NCBI GenBank assembly: GCA_036346275.1
Contig: CM070725.1
Location: forward strand, 36,766,104-36,830,103
Length of the DNA stretch: 64,000 nucleotides
Source: Otatea glauca
Lineage: Eukaryota; Streptophyta; Magnoliopsida; Poales; Poaceae
Direction: 5' to 3'
A model generated the notes under the pieces. That model was not told where the DNA came from and searched no databases. It saw only the letters and a program-made list of their open reading frames with translations. The position numbers were made by a program, and so were the translations under genes. This document shows positions 20,939 to 33,548 of this stretch, piece after piece. Position 1 is the stretch's first letter; every line of letters starts with the position of its first letter.

Positions 20939-21895
20939 CAGGGTTCACAATATCGACGAAAATCAGTCAATTTTCGCGATTTTCAACCATATCAATCCAA
21001 CTCGATAAACAGAACCATTCGATAAACCGTTCCAATTCAAATTCAAAAAATTCAGAAAATTTGGAAAAATTTATCCAAAAGTTCAATAAAATTAGTATAA
21101 ATAGCTTTTTGACATCTTCCATAAATTGTTTTTGAAAAACCGAATTTTTGAGAAGTTTTTGAGCAAAACCAAATATAGAAAATAGAAAAAGGAAAAAAAA
21201 GAAAAATGTTTTAACTACAAGATATTTTGTTCCAGTAAAGAATGTATTGTGTTCTAGAGAAGAATGTATTACCGGCATTCATATGTTATATACTTGTACT
21301 GACATGTTTCGGTGAGAAATGTTGATTTTCAGTGAGAATTGTTGATTTCAAATGTCTTGTGTCATTGACATTGCGCTGTGGACTTGTTGGATTGATTTGT
21401 GAATGGTATCGAATTGAAATGTTATTTGTTGTGATATTATTGCTAAATGCCTACTTTACAACTTGAGATTATCTAAAATATAGCAAAAGTCATGCCAAAA
21501 TTTTTCCATAGTTGTTCTATTATTGTAAAATGTGTACTTTACAACTTGACGTTGTCTTCAAATGCAGGAAAAGTCATGCCAAAATTTTTTCGTATTTTAA
21601 CATATTTTTATACATTTCTAACATTTTCTAATTGTCTACAATTTTTTCTAATTTTCCTTGAATTTTTCCAATTCCGCTGAATGTTCCGATCTTCAATGTA
21701 AACTGGCCAAAAATCGGTAAAAACCAGTCGATTTTCGAATTATTTCGTTATTGTTTGACCGCCATGTTCAAAAACTTTGACTTTGCTGTTCGTTCGGTTT
21801 CTACCAATTTTAGACGAAAATCGCTACCAACACGTGGGCGATTTCCAATGTTGGTTTGGGCGATTTCCAATGTTGGTTCGGTAACGTAAACCCTG
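20939..21895. mobile_element. Non-autonomous hAT element, 957 bp
   Basis: The ends are CAGGGTTCAC and GTAAACCCTG, imperfect inverted repeats with the CAGGG/CCCTG termini of hAT transposons. The flanking 8-base duplication is CCTGACAC (20931-20938) and TCTGACAC (21896-21903), 7 of 8 identical. The interior is AT-rich with AAAATTTTTCC-type runs and no transposase. It shares termini and internal style with the elements at 40994-41412 and 41475-41830. Confidence 0.82.
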
Positions 21896-21903
21896 TCTGA
21901 CAC

Positions 21904-22263
21904 TGCCATAGAGTTGCGGGGACGTACTAGTCTACAACGTGTGCATGGAGCTTGTGTTAGGGTCTTTTTGGAACACATATGAATTTGACATAAGTTAGCT
22001 TATTTTTTTTGTATGAACAGGAAAAAAATTTGTATTCCAAATAAGACCTAATTTGGTAATTGGAATGCCAAAATTTCAGACGATGAAGTGTAATCCTAGC
22101 ATGAAATCCTGTAAATTTTCATGTTCTAACTTATAACCACTAATAAATTAAAGAAGCTAGTAGAGAACGAACTGCTCTATGAGCTTCTCCAAACAGTATG
22201 GTCATGGTCAGCCACACGAATGGTTTTCAAAGTTAAGATTGCCATTGAAACAGTAGCCACTGG
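21904..22263. other. Gene-free stretch
   Basis: AT-rich single-copy-looking DNA between the hAT element and the old solo LTR. I see no gene, repeat or motif in it. Confidence 0.5.
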
Positions 22264-22832
22264 TTAGATGTAACATCCTAATTTTTGCATTTTGTGGATT
22301 TAATGTGCGTTCTATATTTTTGTGATTTTTTTGGAATTTATTTGAATTAAGCCGTTTGTTAATGTCTATTTAAAAATTTAAAAAGTTTAAATAAAGTTTT
22401 ATTGAAAACATTTTATTTGAGTCTCAAATGCCCTAAAATATTTTCAAGAATTTTTCCAAAAATTTTGGATATTTTTGCTATTTTATTCAGCTATGTTTAA
22501 TTTCTAGAATTATTTAAATAGGAAAAGGTTTTAAAATCCTAATGTACAATTTTGGGCCGAGCCTAAGCTCGAGCGAGCACTTTTCCCAAGCCAGCCCGCG
22601 CCGCAGTCTGTTTGGCCCAAGTAAGCTGAACCCTAGCTCGCGTAGATCCCTGCCCATTGGATCTTGATCGGACGGCTTATATGGAGCCGTGTAATCCTTG
22701 CGCGAGAGTCGTTGGATTGCTTCCATGTGTACGTCTCATAATGCGCCACGTCACCTCACCATATCGCAACAGAACCCGTCGCCGCGTCGTCGCCGTGTCC
22801 GCGATCTCCGGGCATGACACGGAAGCCGAGCC

Positions 22833-22842
22833 CTATTTAATG
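22833..22842 (+). promoter_or_regulatory. TATA box of solo LTR L0
   Basis: CTATTTAATG about 565 bases into the LTR, inside its GC-rich block. Equivalent CTATTTAA(A/G)G sites occur at the same place in all four other LTRs of the family, which supports a transcription start shortly downstream. Confidence 0.55.
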
Positions 22843-24732
22843 CGCTGCATCCCTCCCGATGCTCGCCGTCTCGTGCTACGTGCTTTGCCCTTGGTTTCAT
22901 CGCCCGAGCTACCGCCATCATCGTGATCAAGCTCACCGGAGTTCAGGAGGTCGCCGCCATCTTTATTCGCTTGGATCTACGCCGCTAGTGAACCTTCGTA
23001 GGAACTAAGGGCAGATTCGGGTGCGTCGCGTCAAGGAGACCCAGATCCGTGCGAAGTGGGAGCCGAAGAGTCGCCGAAACGCCGTCGGGTAGGTCGTCGT
23101 CTTCATCTTCGGCCATGCGCCATCGTCGAGATCGCCGTCATTCTTCGCTATAATCCCAGCCATTAGATCCAGTGCGAACGACCGAGGTTTCACCAAGTGT
23201 CGCGCACCGGATCTGATGCATGTTCGCGCTGCTGCCTCGCCTCACTGTTTTGTCAACCATCCGATCCAGCTTGAGTGGCCCAGATCGGGCCATGTATCAC
23301 CATCACGTCGCGTCACGTGTCGCCACTGGTGTCAACCCGTGTGATGTCGGCGCTGTCTGGCGTGGTCACCGAAGAGATATGGACTGGGTTCACCGTGGGC
23401 GAGGTACTGTGCAATGGACCGAGTCTATGCACCGAGCCACGTGTCGGTCTCTGATTGGGCCAGTTCAATGATGACGTCATAATTCGTATTTCCCATTGGA
23501 AAATATTTTGACCAAAACCCTTTTCGGTGCTCACATCATCGTGACACAAAAATTAGGGTTTTTCAGTATAGAATTAATTCAGAAAATTAATTATTTAATA
23601 TTTTTCCTTATTTATTCAAATCTTTCGTGAGCTCGTTCACCCTCATACGAGCTTCGATTGTGGTAATTCTAATTTCTAAAAATTTGTAAAATCAAGCTCT
23701 ATTTATTGGAAAATTTTATTTAATTTTTGGAGTTGAGTTTGCTCTCTATTTTGTATATTTATTGCTTTATTTATTCATTACGCGTAGACATTGAAGTTCC
23801 CGAGGTGTTTGTGAGTAAGGAGCTAACTCAAGACCAAGGTCTAGAGTAAGAATAAGAGCTTTTCTATGGCAAGTTTTACTTTGATCATGCTGAGCCCATG
23901 TTTTAAAAGTTATGTTGTTTTAAACTATTGCATACTAATTCAATATAACTGTTTTAATTAAATTGGAATTAGTTATTCAACCTAATTGAACTTATGTCAA
24001 CCTTGTCATTTATATGCCATGATTCATTTGTCATCCTAGTATGGATCATTCCTAGTTGGTAACTATTAATTACAAACATGAGATGGTTAGAACATACTAG
24101 CTTGCTTAGCCATGCAACGGGTCATTGATGTCATTTTGGAAGTACAAAAATTAATCTTGATTATTGAAATATGGAACATGTTTATGAAAATGTGAGTCAG
24201 GTGTTGTCACAAAAAGTTGTTGATAGCACGTGGTGCATGGTAATCAATTGGGTGATAAAATGATTTAAATTGAGGTAAGTGGCAAGAGTTGTGAATTATG
24301 GTGGGCCAATATGGTATTTGGGCGGTCGCATTGTTATTTGGTGATATGGATAATGGTTATTATGAGTTTTTGGAAAGTCTTGCATTGGTCAACTTAAAGA
24401 CTTAACCTTGCAAGCATTTGACCTGAGTCAAACATACAACTACATGTCTGGAATTGGACGGACTTAATTGATTAATTTGAAAGTCTTATCTTTGGTACTA
24501 CTAGTGGTGGTGTGAGTCCGGACTACATGGGTAAACTCACATGGCGCAAGAGGAGGGCCCTGAGAGTAGTAACTAGTCCCATCAGTGTTGAAATATTAGC
24601 TGGTAGTACTGGGTTAAGACACAGCTTTGTAAAGGCTTTGTCAGGAGCTCTCTACCGACACACCAAAGAAAGTGTGTTAACAGCTTGGCAACAAGAGACG
24701 ATCATGTTGTGTAGGTAAAGCGCATAACCTCT

Positions 24733-27700
24733 TGTAAGGACCCGAATCCACTGATTCGAACCCACTGTGTTTACTGCACTATTCCCAGGATCAACGCTAG
24801 TGCACACAGCTTAACATTGGTACATATCACATCATACATAACGATAATAGAATAATAGTTCATTTATTGATATAGCTAAATGTATGATCTTATGACCAAC
24901 TTACATTATTAAGCCACGCAGGGCAAGACTGAGAATATAAGCTAATAATTAAGCAGCGGAAAGTAGAAACGTAGATAGCTCATCAGTTCACCACAGGCAA
25001 CCGACAAGGCTCGGACCCTAATGACTCGTGTCTTCTTGGACTTCATCTTCCAACACAGGTGTAGATTCTTCAACTGTTGATTATTGTTGTTTGGCAAGGG
25101 TGAGTACTTAAAGCACTCAACAAGTTGTGCACAGAATGTAGTTCTATTTATCTATATGTAAGGCTTATTCCAAAGGATAAGCTATCATGGCTATTTTGCA
25201 ATAAGCAGCATTTATGAACAAATACAATAATAGATTGTAAAGAATGTAAAACGAATAGCAATAATAAATAAATTCAGTATTTCTCAAGTAAACCAAGTTT
25301 CCAATCCTAAGTTAAATTCCATTTTCCACATGGCAATCCTGCCATCCCAACCAAGTTGTCCAATTTATTAAACTAACCCTTAACTGTAATTCCCGAGCAT
25401 TGCTCAATACCGCGAGCACGGCTATCCGAATAGTTTCACACTCTGCAGAGGTTATGCACTTTACCCACGTGATACAACCAAACACCACAAAGGCGAGAGA
25501 TTATAACAAAGCCTTTACAATGCTCTATCTTAACCCGATACTACCCGCTAAGGTTTCAACATCAAGGTCTCAGAACTACATCCGGGGCCCCCTCTTGCGC
25601 CATGTGAATTACACCGACCCGGAACTCACACCGACCACGATAGTATCAAAATTAAGACTTTGCAAATTACTCACTAGGTGGCCCATACGGACATGTGGTT
25701 GCATGATTGACTCAGTCAAAGGCTTGCAAGGTTAAGTCCTTAGTGTGATCAAGGCAAGACATCCACATACCATCGCCCATCGGGCCCACCTTGGCCTCCT
25801 CGCCTTGCCACTTGCCCCAATCTAAGTTATCATCACCCGCTTGATTACCAAGCACCACGTGCCATCAACAATTCAACATCGTTGCGTGACATGACTCGCC
25901 ACAACAACTCAATCTCATCGTGTGATCCCACATGACACACAAGTTCATAACATTGTTCCATATTCCGTTAATCAAAATTAATTAACAATGATTCTGACAC
26001 ATGTGATGACGTGGCATGGCTAAGCAACTAATACGGTCTAACCTCCAATGTTGATCATAATTATTAATCAACTATATTAAACCAATCTAGGGTGACAATG
26101 GTTCATGGCATATAATGACAAGGTAGGGTATAGATCAATCTGGTATTTTAGCTAAACCCAATCTAATTTGAAACAATTGTATATTTGAAATATATGCAAT
26201 ATTGTAAAACAAACATAGCAATTTTATAAACATGGGTTCAACATGATCAAAGCACAACTTGCCTTGGAATAGGTCCTGATCTTGATCTGAAGATTGCTCT
26301 TGGGTTGCTTGATCTTCCTCCGCGTCGCACAATTCAACGTCTCACGCGCATCAAAGAGAAAAGCAAATAAATGCCAAAACAGAGAGCAATTGAACTCCAA
26401 AATCAATTAAAATTCACCATTAAATAGATCTCAATTTTACAAATTTTTAGAAACTGGAATCACTCAATTCGAAGTTACGATGCAAAAGATATAGCCTTTT
26501 GAAGTTTGAAATAAATACTGAAATCAAAAAATCAGAAATTCGAATTTAACAGATTTATTTTTATACTGAAAAATCGATTTATGACGTCAGCGTGACCTCA
26601 TGATGACGTCATCATCACCGAATTTCCAATCGGATTATTTTTCCAATTGAAAATATGATTATGACGCAAGCATGACGTCAGCGTGACATCGCTGGACTGA
26701 GCCAATCAGAACTCGACACGTGGCCTCGGCGCATAGACCTGGTCCACGAGACCTCCTCTGGTCCACCGTGAACCCGCGCAGACGACGCCTCGGTGCTGCG
26801 CCTCCACGCGGCGGCACCCGATTGGCCGCGGCGACGGCGCCATCTGATGCATTCAGATCTCATCGGGCGGCTGCTGATCGAAGCACACGCGGCAAGATCT
26901 GAACCGCAGGATTAAAATCTAACGGACCGCGATTAACGAGGGCTTACGAATCACAGAGACCACGCGGCTGGATCGGAGACGTTGAGCGATGATCCGACGG
27001 TCCAAATCCTCTCCCGCGCAAATGGCGCGCCGAGACGAGATCCACCGGCGATGAAGACGACGATCCTCCACACGGCGCCCGGCGAGCTCGACGACAGCGA
27101 GACCTTGCGCTTCGCTGCGGTGCGGGACAAGGACCTCAATGCACCCGTCGGTTCCTTAAATAGGCGGACGGAGGAGCGTGCGGGCGACGGACACGGACTC
27201 CGAGTCCATCGGCGACACGGCGGCGCGGCGGAGGAGTTCGAAACGGAGACGACAACCAAGAACCCTCCGATTGCCAACGAACGGCCCGGATCGACCCGAC
27301 GCGCACGATCGATCTGTCCAACTCGAACGACGGATGAGATCTCCTCTTACTCTAAACGCATCGGCTTAATCGCGCCGCTGATCTTGATCCTACGGTCCTC
27401 TGCTAGGGTTTAGGTTTTACGCGCGATTGCTTCCGACCGCCCGATTCAAGATCAACGGTTGACGCTAAGCTTCTAGAAGTCGGGCTTCGTGGCTGCGCGA
27501 GCGGCCGGCTCTGCCACAGAGATGGGCTACGGCCCGATACTGTTTAATTTGATTTTAAAAGATTTCTTATTTAAAATAATTACAAAAATTCATTTTATTT
27601 GTTTTAGACAATAAAATAATCAGGAAAAATCCAAGAAAAATCTCAAAAATACTTTGAGACATTCGGACTCAATTAAAATATTTTTGGCAAAACTTTATTT

Positions 27701-27857
27701 TAACTTGGCACAGATTTAAATACTTTTGATTAAAAAGCAATAAACTTGAAATAACATTTAATTCCAAGAAATCCAGAAAAATCCAAATAAATTCCAGAAA
27801 ATCACAAATGCACATTTAAGCAATAAAATAATATTTGGAAGATTTTGGGATGTTACA
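24733..27857 (-). repeat. G1 3' LTR (3125 bp)
   Basis: In plus-strand terms it starts TGTAAGGACCC and ends GGGATGTTACA. It matches the right LTR throughout. A GC-rich block (about 26650-27500) corresponds to the promoter and leader part; the frames in it are not genes. Repeated GATGACGTCA-like and TGACGTCA motifs occur at 26580-26690. Confidence 0.92.
27154..27163 (-). promoter_or_regulatory. TATA box in G1 3' LTR
   Basis: The minus strand reads CTATTTAAGG in the GC-rich block, at the same place as in the other LTRs of the family (35962-35971, 47634-47643, 56500-56509, 22833-22842). Confidence 0.55.
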
Positions 27858-27868
27858 AACCTCCCCCT
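27858..27868 (-). promoter_or_regulatory. G1 polypurine tract
   Basis: The minus strand reads AGGGGGAGGTT directly before the LTR start TGTAACATCCC. G2 has AAGGGGAGGTT at the same place (55905-55915). Confidence 0.85.
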
Positions 27869-27879
27869 AATGAATCTCG

Positions 27880-28330
27880 GCAGAGATTCTGGGCTAACTA
27901 GAGAATAGGTTCGAATTTCGACTTCAAATCTTCTTCTCGCTCCCAAGTGGCTTCACTTTCTAATGATTGCTCCATCGAACTCGCAAAGCGAATAGACTTG
28001 CTTCGGTCTTGCGCCCATAACATCCAAAATTCTGATCGGTTGCTCTTTATAAGTCAAATCTTCTTGCAGCTCTATTGCATCCAACGGGGTTTGTTCTGTT
28101 GGCACTCTGAGACACTTCTTAAGCTGCGACACATGGAATACATCATGCACTCCTGCCAAGGACTGAGGCAACTCTAATTGATAAGCTACCTCTCCTCGAC
28201 GGCTCAGAATCTTGAACGGACCAACATATCTTGGTGCAAGCTTCCCTTTAACATGAAATCTTTTAACGCCCTTAAGAGGGGTAACCCTGAGATACACATG
28301 ATCTTCTGGTTCAAAACTCAAATCTCGACG
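27880..28330 (-). pseudogene. G1 integrase C-terminal domain and chromodomain
   Basis: The frame from 28321 reads FEPEDHVYLRVTPLKGVKRF, then KLAPRYVGPFKILSRRGEVAY and GVHDVFHVSQLKKCLRVP, the GPY/F-type integrase C terminus. RILDVM then opens the chromodomain, which is frame-shifted near 28010 and continues as CEF, then ATWEREEDLKS to the stop near 27890. The chromodomain of chromoviruses binds modified histone tails, which directs insertion into heterochromatin. The lost frame lies in the chromodomain at positions that G2 reads without a shift. Confidence 0.85.
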
Positions 28331-29890
28331 ACGGTTGTCTGCGTAGCTTTTCTCTTTGATGTGCTATCTTTAACCTCTCTCGATCATTGCGACTTGACTT
28401 TCGGCTTCCTCGAGAATGTCCGCCCAAACACCAAACGCTCTCTGTTTCATTCCAATTCAACGAGTACGACAAGCACGCCCATACAATGCCTCGAATGGTG
28501 ACATCTGTAGGCTAGCTTGATAACTATTATTATAATCGAATTACGCATATGGCAAACATTTATCCCATGACGTGGCATACGCTAAAGCACGTGCTCTCAA
28601 CATATCCTCTAAAATCGATTTACTCTTTCACCGACCATCCGTGCATGGGTGATATGTTTATCTTCAAATTCAGACGGTTCCCATTGCTTCATGCAACTTA
28701 TTCCAAAACCTTGAGGTAAATTGGGTACCTCATGCGACACAATCTTCTTTGGCACTCCATGCAAACATACAATCCTTGACATGTACAATTCGCCAAACGA
28801 TCTCGGCGTAAGTGGTCTTTCTTGGGATGAAATGAGCGACCTTGGTTAGACGATCCACGATAACCCAAATGGAATCGTAACCTTTACGAGTCTTAGGTAA
28901 ACCGTGATAAAATCCATTCCGATTTCCTCCCACTTCCATTCCGAATTTTTAACTACCGCAATGCATCAATGGTCTTTGATGCATGGCTTTTACCCTCTGA
29001 CATACGTCGCATAAAGCAACATGTTCAGCTACTTCACGCTTCATATTTGGCCACCAGAATCTCTCTTTCAAATCTTGGTACATTTTAGCACTTCCTGGAT
29101 GAATTGAGTACTTTGAATCATGCGCTTCCTCAAGAATCAATTGTTTTAATTCCTTTTTATCCGGCACACAAATTCGGCCTTTGAAGAACATAGTTCCTTG
29201 TTCGTCCAGAGTGAAATCTATGGCTAGGCCTTCTTCCTTTTTAGCCTTGATTTTTGAAATTTTATCGTCATCTTGTTGACCTTCTCTAATCTGATCCTCT
29301 AATGTTGGTTTTACTTCTAGCGCAGCTATCATTCCTTGCGGAACGACCTCCAATCTTAACCTCTGAAATTCCTTGCATAATTCTGGTTGATCCTCCATTG
29401 ACAATGCATTTGCGCTATGGCTTTTTCGACTCAGGGCATCTGCCACCACATTGGCTTTTCCAGGATGATAATGGATTCCCACATTATAATCCTTAATTAG
29501 CTCAAGCCATCTTCGCTGCCTCATATTCAGGTCAGATTGAGTGAATATGTATTTCAGACTCTTATGGTCCGTATATATCTCACATCTATTTCCTATGAGA
29601 TAATGACGCCATATCTTTAAAGCATGCACTACGGCAGCTAACTCCAAATCATGCGTTGGGTAATTCACTTCATGCGGTCTTAATTGTCTCGATGCATAAG
29701 CAACGACTTTGCCTTCTTGCATTAACACGCATCCCAAGCCTTGCTTCGAAGCATCGCAGTAAATGTCAAATCCATTCTGCACATCTGGCAACACTAATAC
29801 GGGGGCTGTTGTTAAACGCTTCTTTAATTCCATGAAACTTTTCGCACTCTGGCGCCCATGCAAACTTCTTCTCTTTCTTTAACAACCGCG
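28330..29890 (-). pseudogene. G1 RNase H and integrase zinc/core region
   Basis: The 304-codon frame 29863-28949 begins near KSFMELKKRLTTAPVLVLPD and carries the RNase H landmarks IYCDASKQGLGCVLMQ, YASRQLRPHE, LELAAVVHALKIWRHYL and YTDHKSLKYIF. It then reads the integrase zinc finger (His pair in AHDSKYSIHP, Cys pair in CDVCQRVK). After a frame change at 28945 the integrase core opens, RKGYDSIWVIVDRLTKVAHF, with the second Asp near 28730. Between 28610 and 28660 the most conserved stretch before the catalytic Glu is scrambled at CAG/CTG positions, as in G2. Needed for cDNA synthesis and integration. Confidence 0.9.
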
Positions 29891-30870
29891 TAAGGGGTTT
29901 AGCAATTGTCGAGAATCCTTCTATGAACCGACGGTAATATCCCGCCATTCCCAGAAAACTACGAATCTGAGTAACAGACTTCGGTGGCTCCCAATGCAAC
30001 ACTGCGTCCACTTTGCTGGGATCAACTGCGACTCCTTTGGTAGTCATTACATGACCGAGAAATTCAACTTTCTCCTTCCAAAATTCACACTTGCTAAACT
30101 TAGCATATAGTTGATGCTCTCGCAGCCTGTCTAAAACCATTCTCAGATGTTCTGCATGCTCTTCCTCTGTCTTTGAGTAAACCAAAATATCGTCTATGAA
30201 GACTACAACAAACTTATCCAAGTAATCCATGAAGACTTTATTCATCATGTTCATGAAATATGCTGGGCATTAGTCAATCCGAATGACATGACTGTGAACT
30301 CGTAATGTCCATATCGCGTAGAAAACGCAGCTTAGGTACATCCTCCGCCGGATCTTCAATCGATGGTATCACGAACGAAGATCTATCTTGGAGAAAACTC
30401 CAGCTCCTCTTAACTGATCAAATAAGTCGTCGATCCTGGGCAACGGATACTTATTCTTGATCGTTACTTCATTAAGTGCACGGTAGTCGATGCACATTCT
30501 AAGACTTCCATCCTTCTTGCGAACAAACAAAACCGGGCTCCCCACGGCGATGAACTTGGTCTAATGAAACCTTTCTCTTGCGGTTCCTCAATCGCTTCTT
30601 CATTTCTACTAACTCGTCGGTAGGCATCCGATATGGTCTCTTTGATATCGGTCTTGCACAGTGCTAACTCGATGACAAACTCGATATCACGATCCGTGGC
30701 AATCTGGCAAATCTTCCGAAATACATCCGGTATTCTCTGCTCTCGCACATCTTCCATGCCGATGGCTTTCACACTGTTGACCGTTAATCGCCGTCCCCGA
30801 ATCAAGCGGTCGCTTGAAACTCCACTTTCTTGCCACTAGGGCCTTCCAAGGTCACGATCCTTCGACCACA
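29891..30870 (-). pseudogene. G1 reverse transcriptase
   Basis: It copies the element RNA into DNA. From about 30640 the minus strand reads EKGFIRPSSSPWGA, then LNEVTIKNKYPLPRIDDLFDQL near 30430 and, in the frame 30254-29766, MNKVFMDYLDKFVVVFIDDILVYS with the catalytic Asp pair. The thumb follows, with EFLGHVMTTKGV and SFLGMAGYYRRFIEGFS. Frame changes at about 30580, 30350, 30270 and 29880 break it into four pieces. Compared with G2, most breaks are small losses within or next to CAG/CTG. Confidence 0.9.
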
Positions 30871-32340
30871 ATCTAAAACGACCTTATGCTTGGACAGCCA
30901 ATCCATTCCAAGGATGACGTCTAGGATTGCGCATCTATCAAGATAAGATTCGCGAGAAACTCTATCCCATCCATAAGCAACTTAGCTCCCAAACACCCAA
31001 GGCTAGATCTAAGCTCGGATCCCGGGCTTGGACTAAGAGCACACACTTAAGATTCACCACTTTAAATCCATTCTTGGTTGCAAAACTTTGAGAAACAAGC
31101 GAATGCGAAGCTCGAATCAAACAAAGCAGTAGCAGTGTAATCGAGTTGACCAGAACTTACCCAAGACGACGTCCAGTAGCTTCCTCGAGCTCCATCGGTG
31201 ATGTGGTTGATCCTTCCACGCACGATTGATTGCGGGTTGCTCGGCCGACTTGGTGCACGATTTCCTCCCGATGTTGGTGCTTTAGCGGTGTTGTTCCCAG
31301 TGTTGAAACGAATCGGTGTGATGCCTCCTTCAGTGGACACCTATTTGAAAAGTGCCTGGCTCATTGCAAGTATAGCATCTCTTCACCGCAGATCGCTGAT
31401 TTCCCCACAGTGCATTGTTGCCTTGTCTTTGGTGTCTGAAATTCGATTGGCGAGGCGAGGTGTAGGGTTGATGTCTTGTTCCCACCGGTGGTTGAAATCT
31501 AGCAAATTGTTTGGGTGACATCCTCAAGCGTAGATGGTTTGGGCGCCCACCCCGATTGTTCATCAAGCGCTTACGGTTTTCACCTAGCTCTTTGCGCTTG
31601 TCCTCTAGGATTAAAGCCTTATTTACCACTCTCCTAAAATCCGGAAAATTGTGGGTAATCAGTCCCCACTGCGATCCTGAATTCACCCTTCATGAAACGA
31701 GGCGCTTAGCTTTATCCGTCGCTACGTCCTCGGGGCATAGCGAGCTAATTGAGTGAATTTATTCAGGTATTCGGCCACTGGTTGGCCTCCTTGCTTCAAA
31801 GCTCTGAACTCCTCCTTCTTAAGATCCATCATTCCCTCTGGGACATGATACTGGCGGAAAGCATTAGTGAACTCCTCCCGTGTTATCTCTTGCGGGCTCC
31901 ATGAGCGCACGAGAATTCTCCCACCATTCTCGCGGCGGTTCCTTCAAGTTGATGAGAGGCGAGAGCACCTTCTCATTGCCCTCACACCGAGTGATGTGCG
32001 CTTCTTCTCAATGGTCCTAAGCCAATCATCGGCTTCCAAAGGGTTCACGTTTCCAGAGAAAGTTGGTGGCCTAGTCCTCATAAAATCCGATAGCTTGGAC
32101 ATAGGTCGAGGTCCACCATGATTGTTCTGAGTTGCAGGATTGTTGTGGTTTACTGCTTGCATTGGTCATCTGCTGCATCTGCTGCATCATTGTCTGCATC
32201 AGTTGAGTCTGTGCTGCAAGGAATGCTCCCAGATTCTGCATGTCCACTGGCGGTGGTTGAGGGCTGCCTCCATCATTGGGATTGTCATTCTGACGCAGTC
32301 CACTTCCTGAAGCACCGTTGTTTCCTCGAGTATTCACCAT
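30870..32340 (-). pseudogene. G1 gag and aspartic protease
   Basis: The capsid precursor starts at 32340 (MVNTRGNNGASGSGLRQ) with a Gln/Met-rich leader, then MRTRPPTFSGNVNPLEADDWL (about 32080) and the retrotransposon gag core EEFTNAFRQYHVPEGMMDLK with LNKFTQLARYAP (31910-31722). A basic region follows and the zinc knuckle at about 31370, CYTCNEPG, is lost by one missing G in a run next to CAG. The protease near 31110 reads LFDS but lacks the following Gly-Ala because bases are missing at a CTGG site; G2 has DSGAS here. Next come an ILGMDWL-like segment and the linker to reverse transcriptase. At least five frame changes. Confidence 0.85.
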
Positions 32341-32639
32341 CTGATGATTGCCTCTTAGGTTAGGAAAGGTAGATGTAGCATAGATGAGAAGTAAGAATTT
32401 CTAAAGCGGGGAGATATGTTATACCCAAACTGAACAATTCTTTATTTAACTTGGTATGGTGCTTATTTAAGCCTACAAGCTTTGCAACACATACTGCACA
32501 CTCAGTACTACAAAGAAGCAAACTAAACACGAACCTTAACGTCAACTAGAAAGGTAAAGGCTAACTTAAAGACGCGACTCACACTCGAGTCTCAACACAG
32601 CTCCAAGGCTGACACTCACTCATCCAGCCACCTCGGTGA

Positions 32640-33330
32640 GATCGATCCGCGCATACCGGCGGGTGGGCCGGCATCGAGCAAACCTATCCCGATGACCTAT
32701 TCTGGGTCCTCTGCAACAACGGGTCTGCACTCCTCCGGCTCCCACTCGCGCTCCTCTGGATCCTCCTCGGACTCCTCACCGCTCTGAACTCTCTCGAGTC
32801 ACGCGCCCACTCGTCCTCAATCGCCTCCGTGGCCTCTCCCACTCGGTGATCATCCCGATGGTCAAAGCACGGTCACCTCGAGTTCTGCTCTGCTACTCGA
32901 GTGCCTCGCATACGCCTCCACTCTGGGTAGTCTCTCTCATATGATCCTCCCGGCAAGGGCGAACTCGCAAGGTGCGTCGTCAGAGCACACTCGCTTCCTC
33001 GATCCGCTCGCCTTCTGCATGCTTGAACGTCTGGTGAAGTCGGAACACCGAGTCGTGAAGCTCGTCAGCAGAGTCGCGCGACACGGCGAAGAGCAAGTCG
33101 AGCGACCTCTGAATTGCAACCTCGTCGAGAATCTTCTCGCGAGATGTTGATTGGCTGCTAGCTTCCTCGTTCTCCCGAGCGTAGATGATCAACTTGCAAA
33201 TAAATCCTCGGTGTACACCATTCACCGACCACCGCCTCCTCGGTAAAGTGGACGATAAAAACCTCCAAGCGTCTCAAGTACTCTCCACACTCCATGGCGT
33301 AGCCGCCACCGCCTCCTCAAAGGTCTGAAC
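32640..33330 (-). pseudogene. G1 extra open reading frame between primer site and gag
   Basis: A coding-like stretch of about 230 codons in the leader, conserved in G2 (50402-51137). Clear parts are RRLEVFIVHFTEEAVV near 33280, then VAIQRSLDLLFAVSRDSADELHDSVFR (split into short runs in the frame 33225-32980) and an acidic Glu-rich end near 32750. I know no function. Predicted features are a helical middle and an acidic tail. It is not part of gag, which has its own ATG downstream. Frame changes again fall near CAG/CTG. Confidence 0.55.
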
Positions 33331-33532
33331 GATCGGATCCGCTTCACAAGAACTTGAATAAGTTCTCCACCCAAACGGCAAGTAAAACGGGTAAATTTAG
33401 CAAAGGCGAGAAGTAGAGAATGAGATGAGTCGAGAGGGTTTTATTAGTCAAGCTTAGATTTTCTTTTAGAAAATAATTTTGGACACACTCAAGACACCTC
33501 CAAACTATCTAGGCCAAGACCTACAACAAGAT

Positions 33533-33543
33533 GCTCGATACCA
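33533..33543 (-). promoter_or_regulatory. G1 primer-binding site (initiator Met tRNA type, imperfect)
   Basis: The minus strand reads TGGTATCGAGC a few bases inside the 5' LTR. It is one base shorter than the usual TGGTATCAGAGC; the missing base lies in a CAG. G2 shows the same shortened site at 50230-50240. Confidence 0.75.
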
Positions 33544-33548
33544 CCTCT

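Noticed and set aside
22657..23549. Open frames of 60-89 codons in the old solo LTR
   Set aside because: They fall in the GC-rich LTR block equivalent to those in G1 and G2 and are not shared in frame with them.
26951..27413. Open frames of 60-143 codons in the GC-rich block of the G1 LTRs (also 35518-36182)
   Set aside because: They lie in the LTR promoter and leader block, appear on both strands, change length between the two LTR copies and have low-complexity Arg/Pro/Ser-rich translations.
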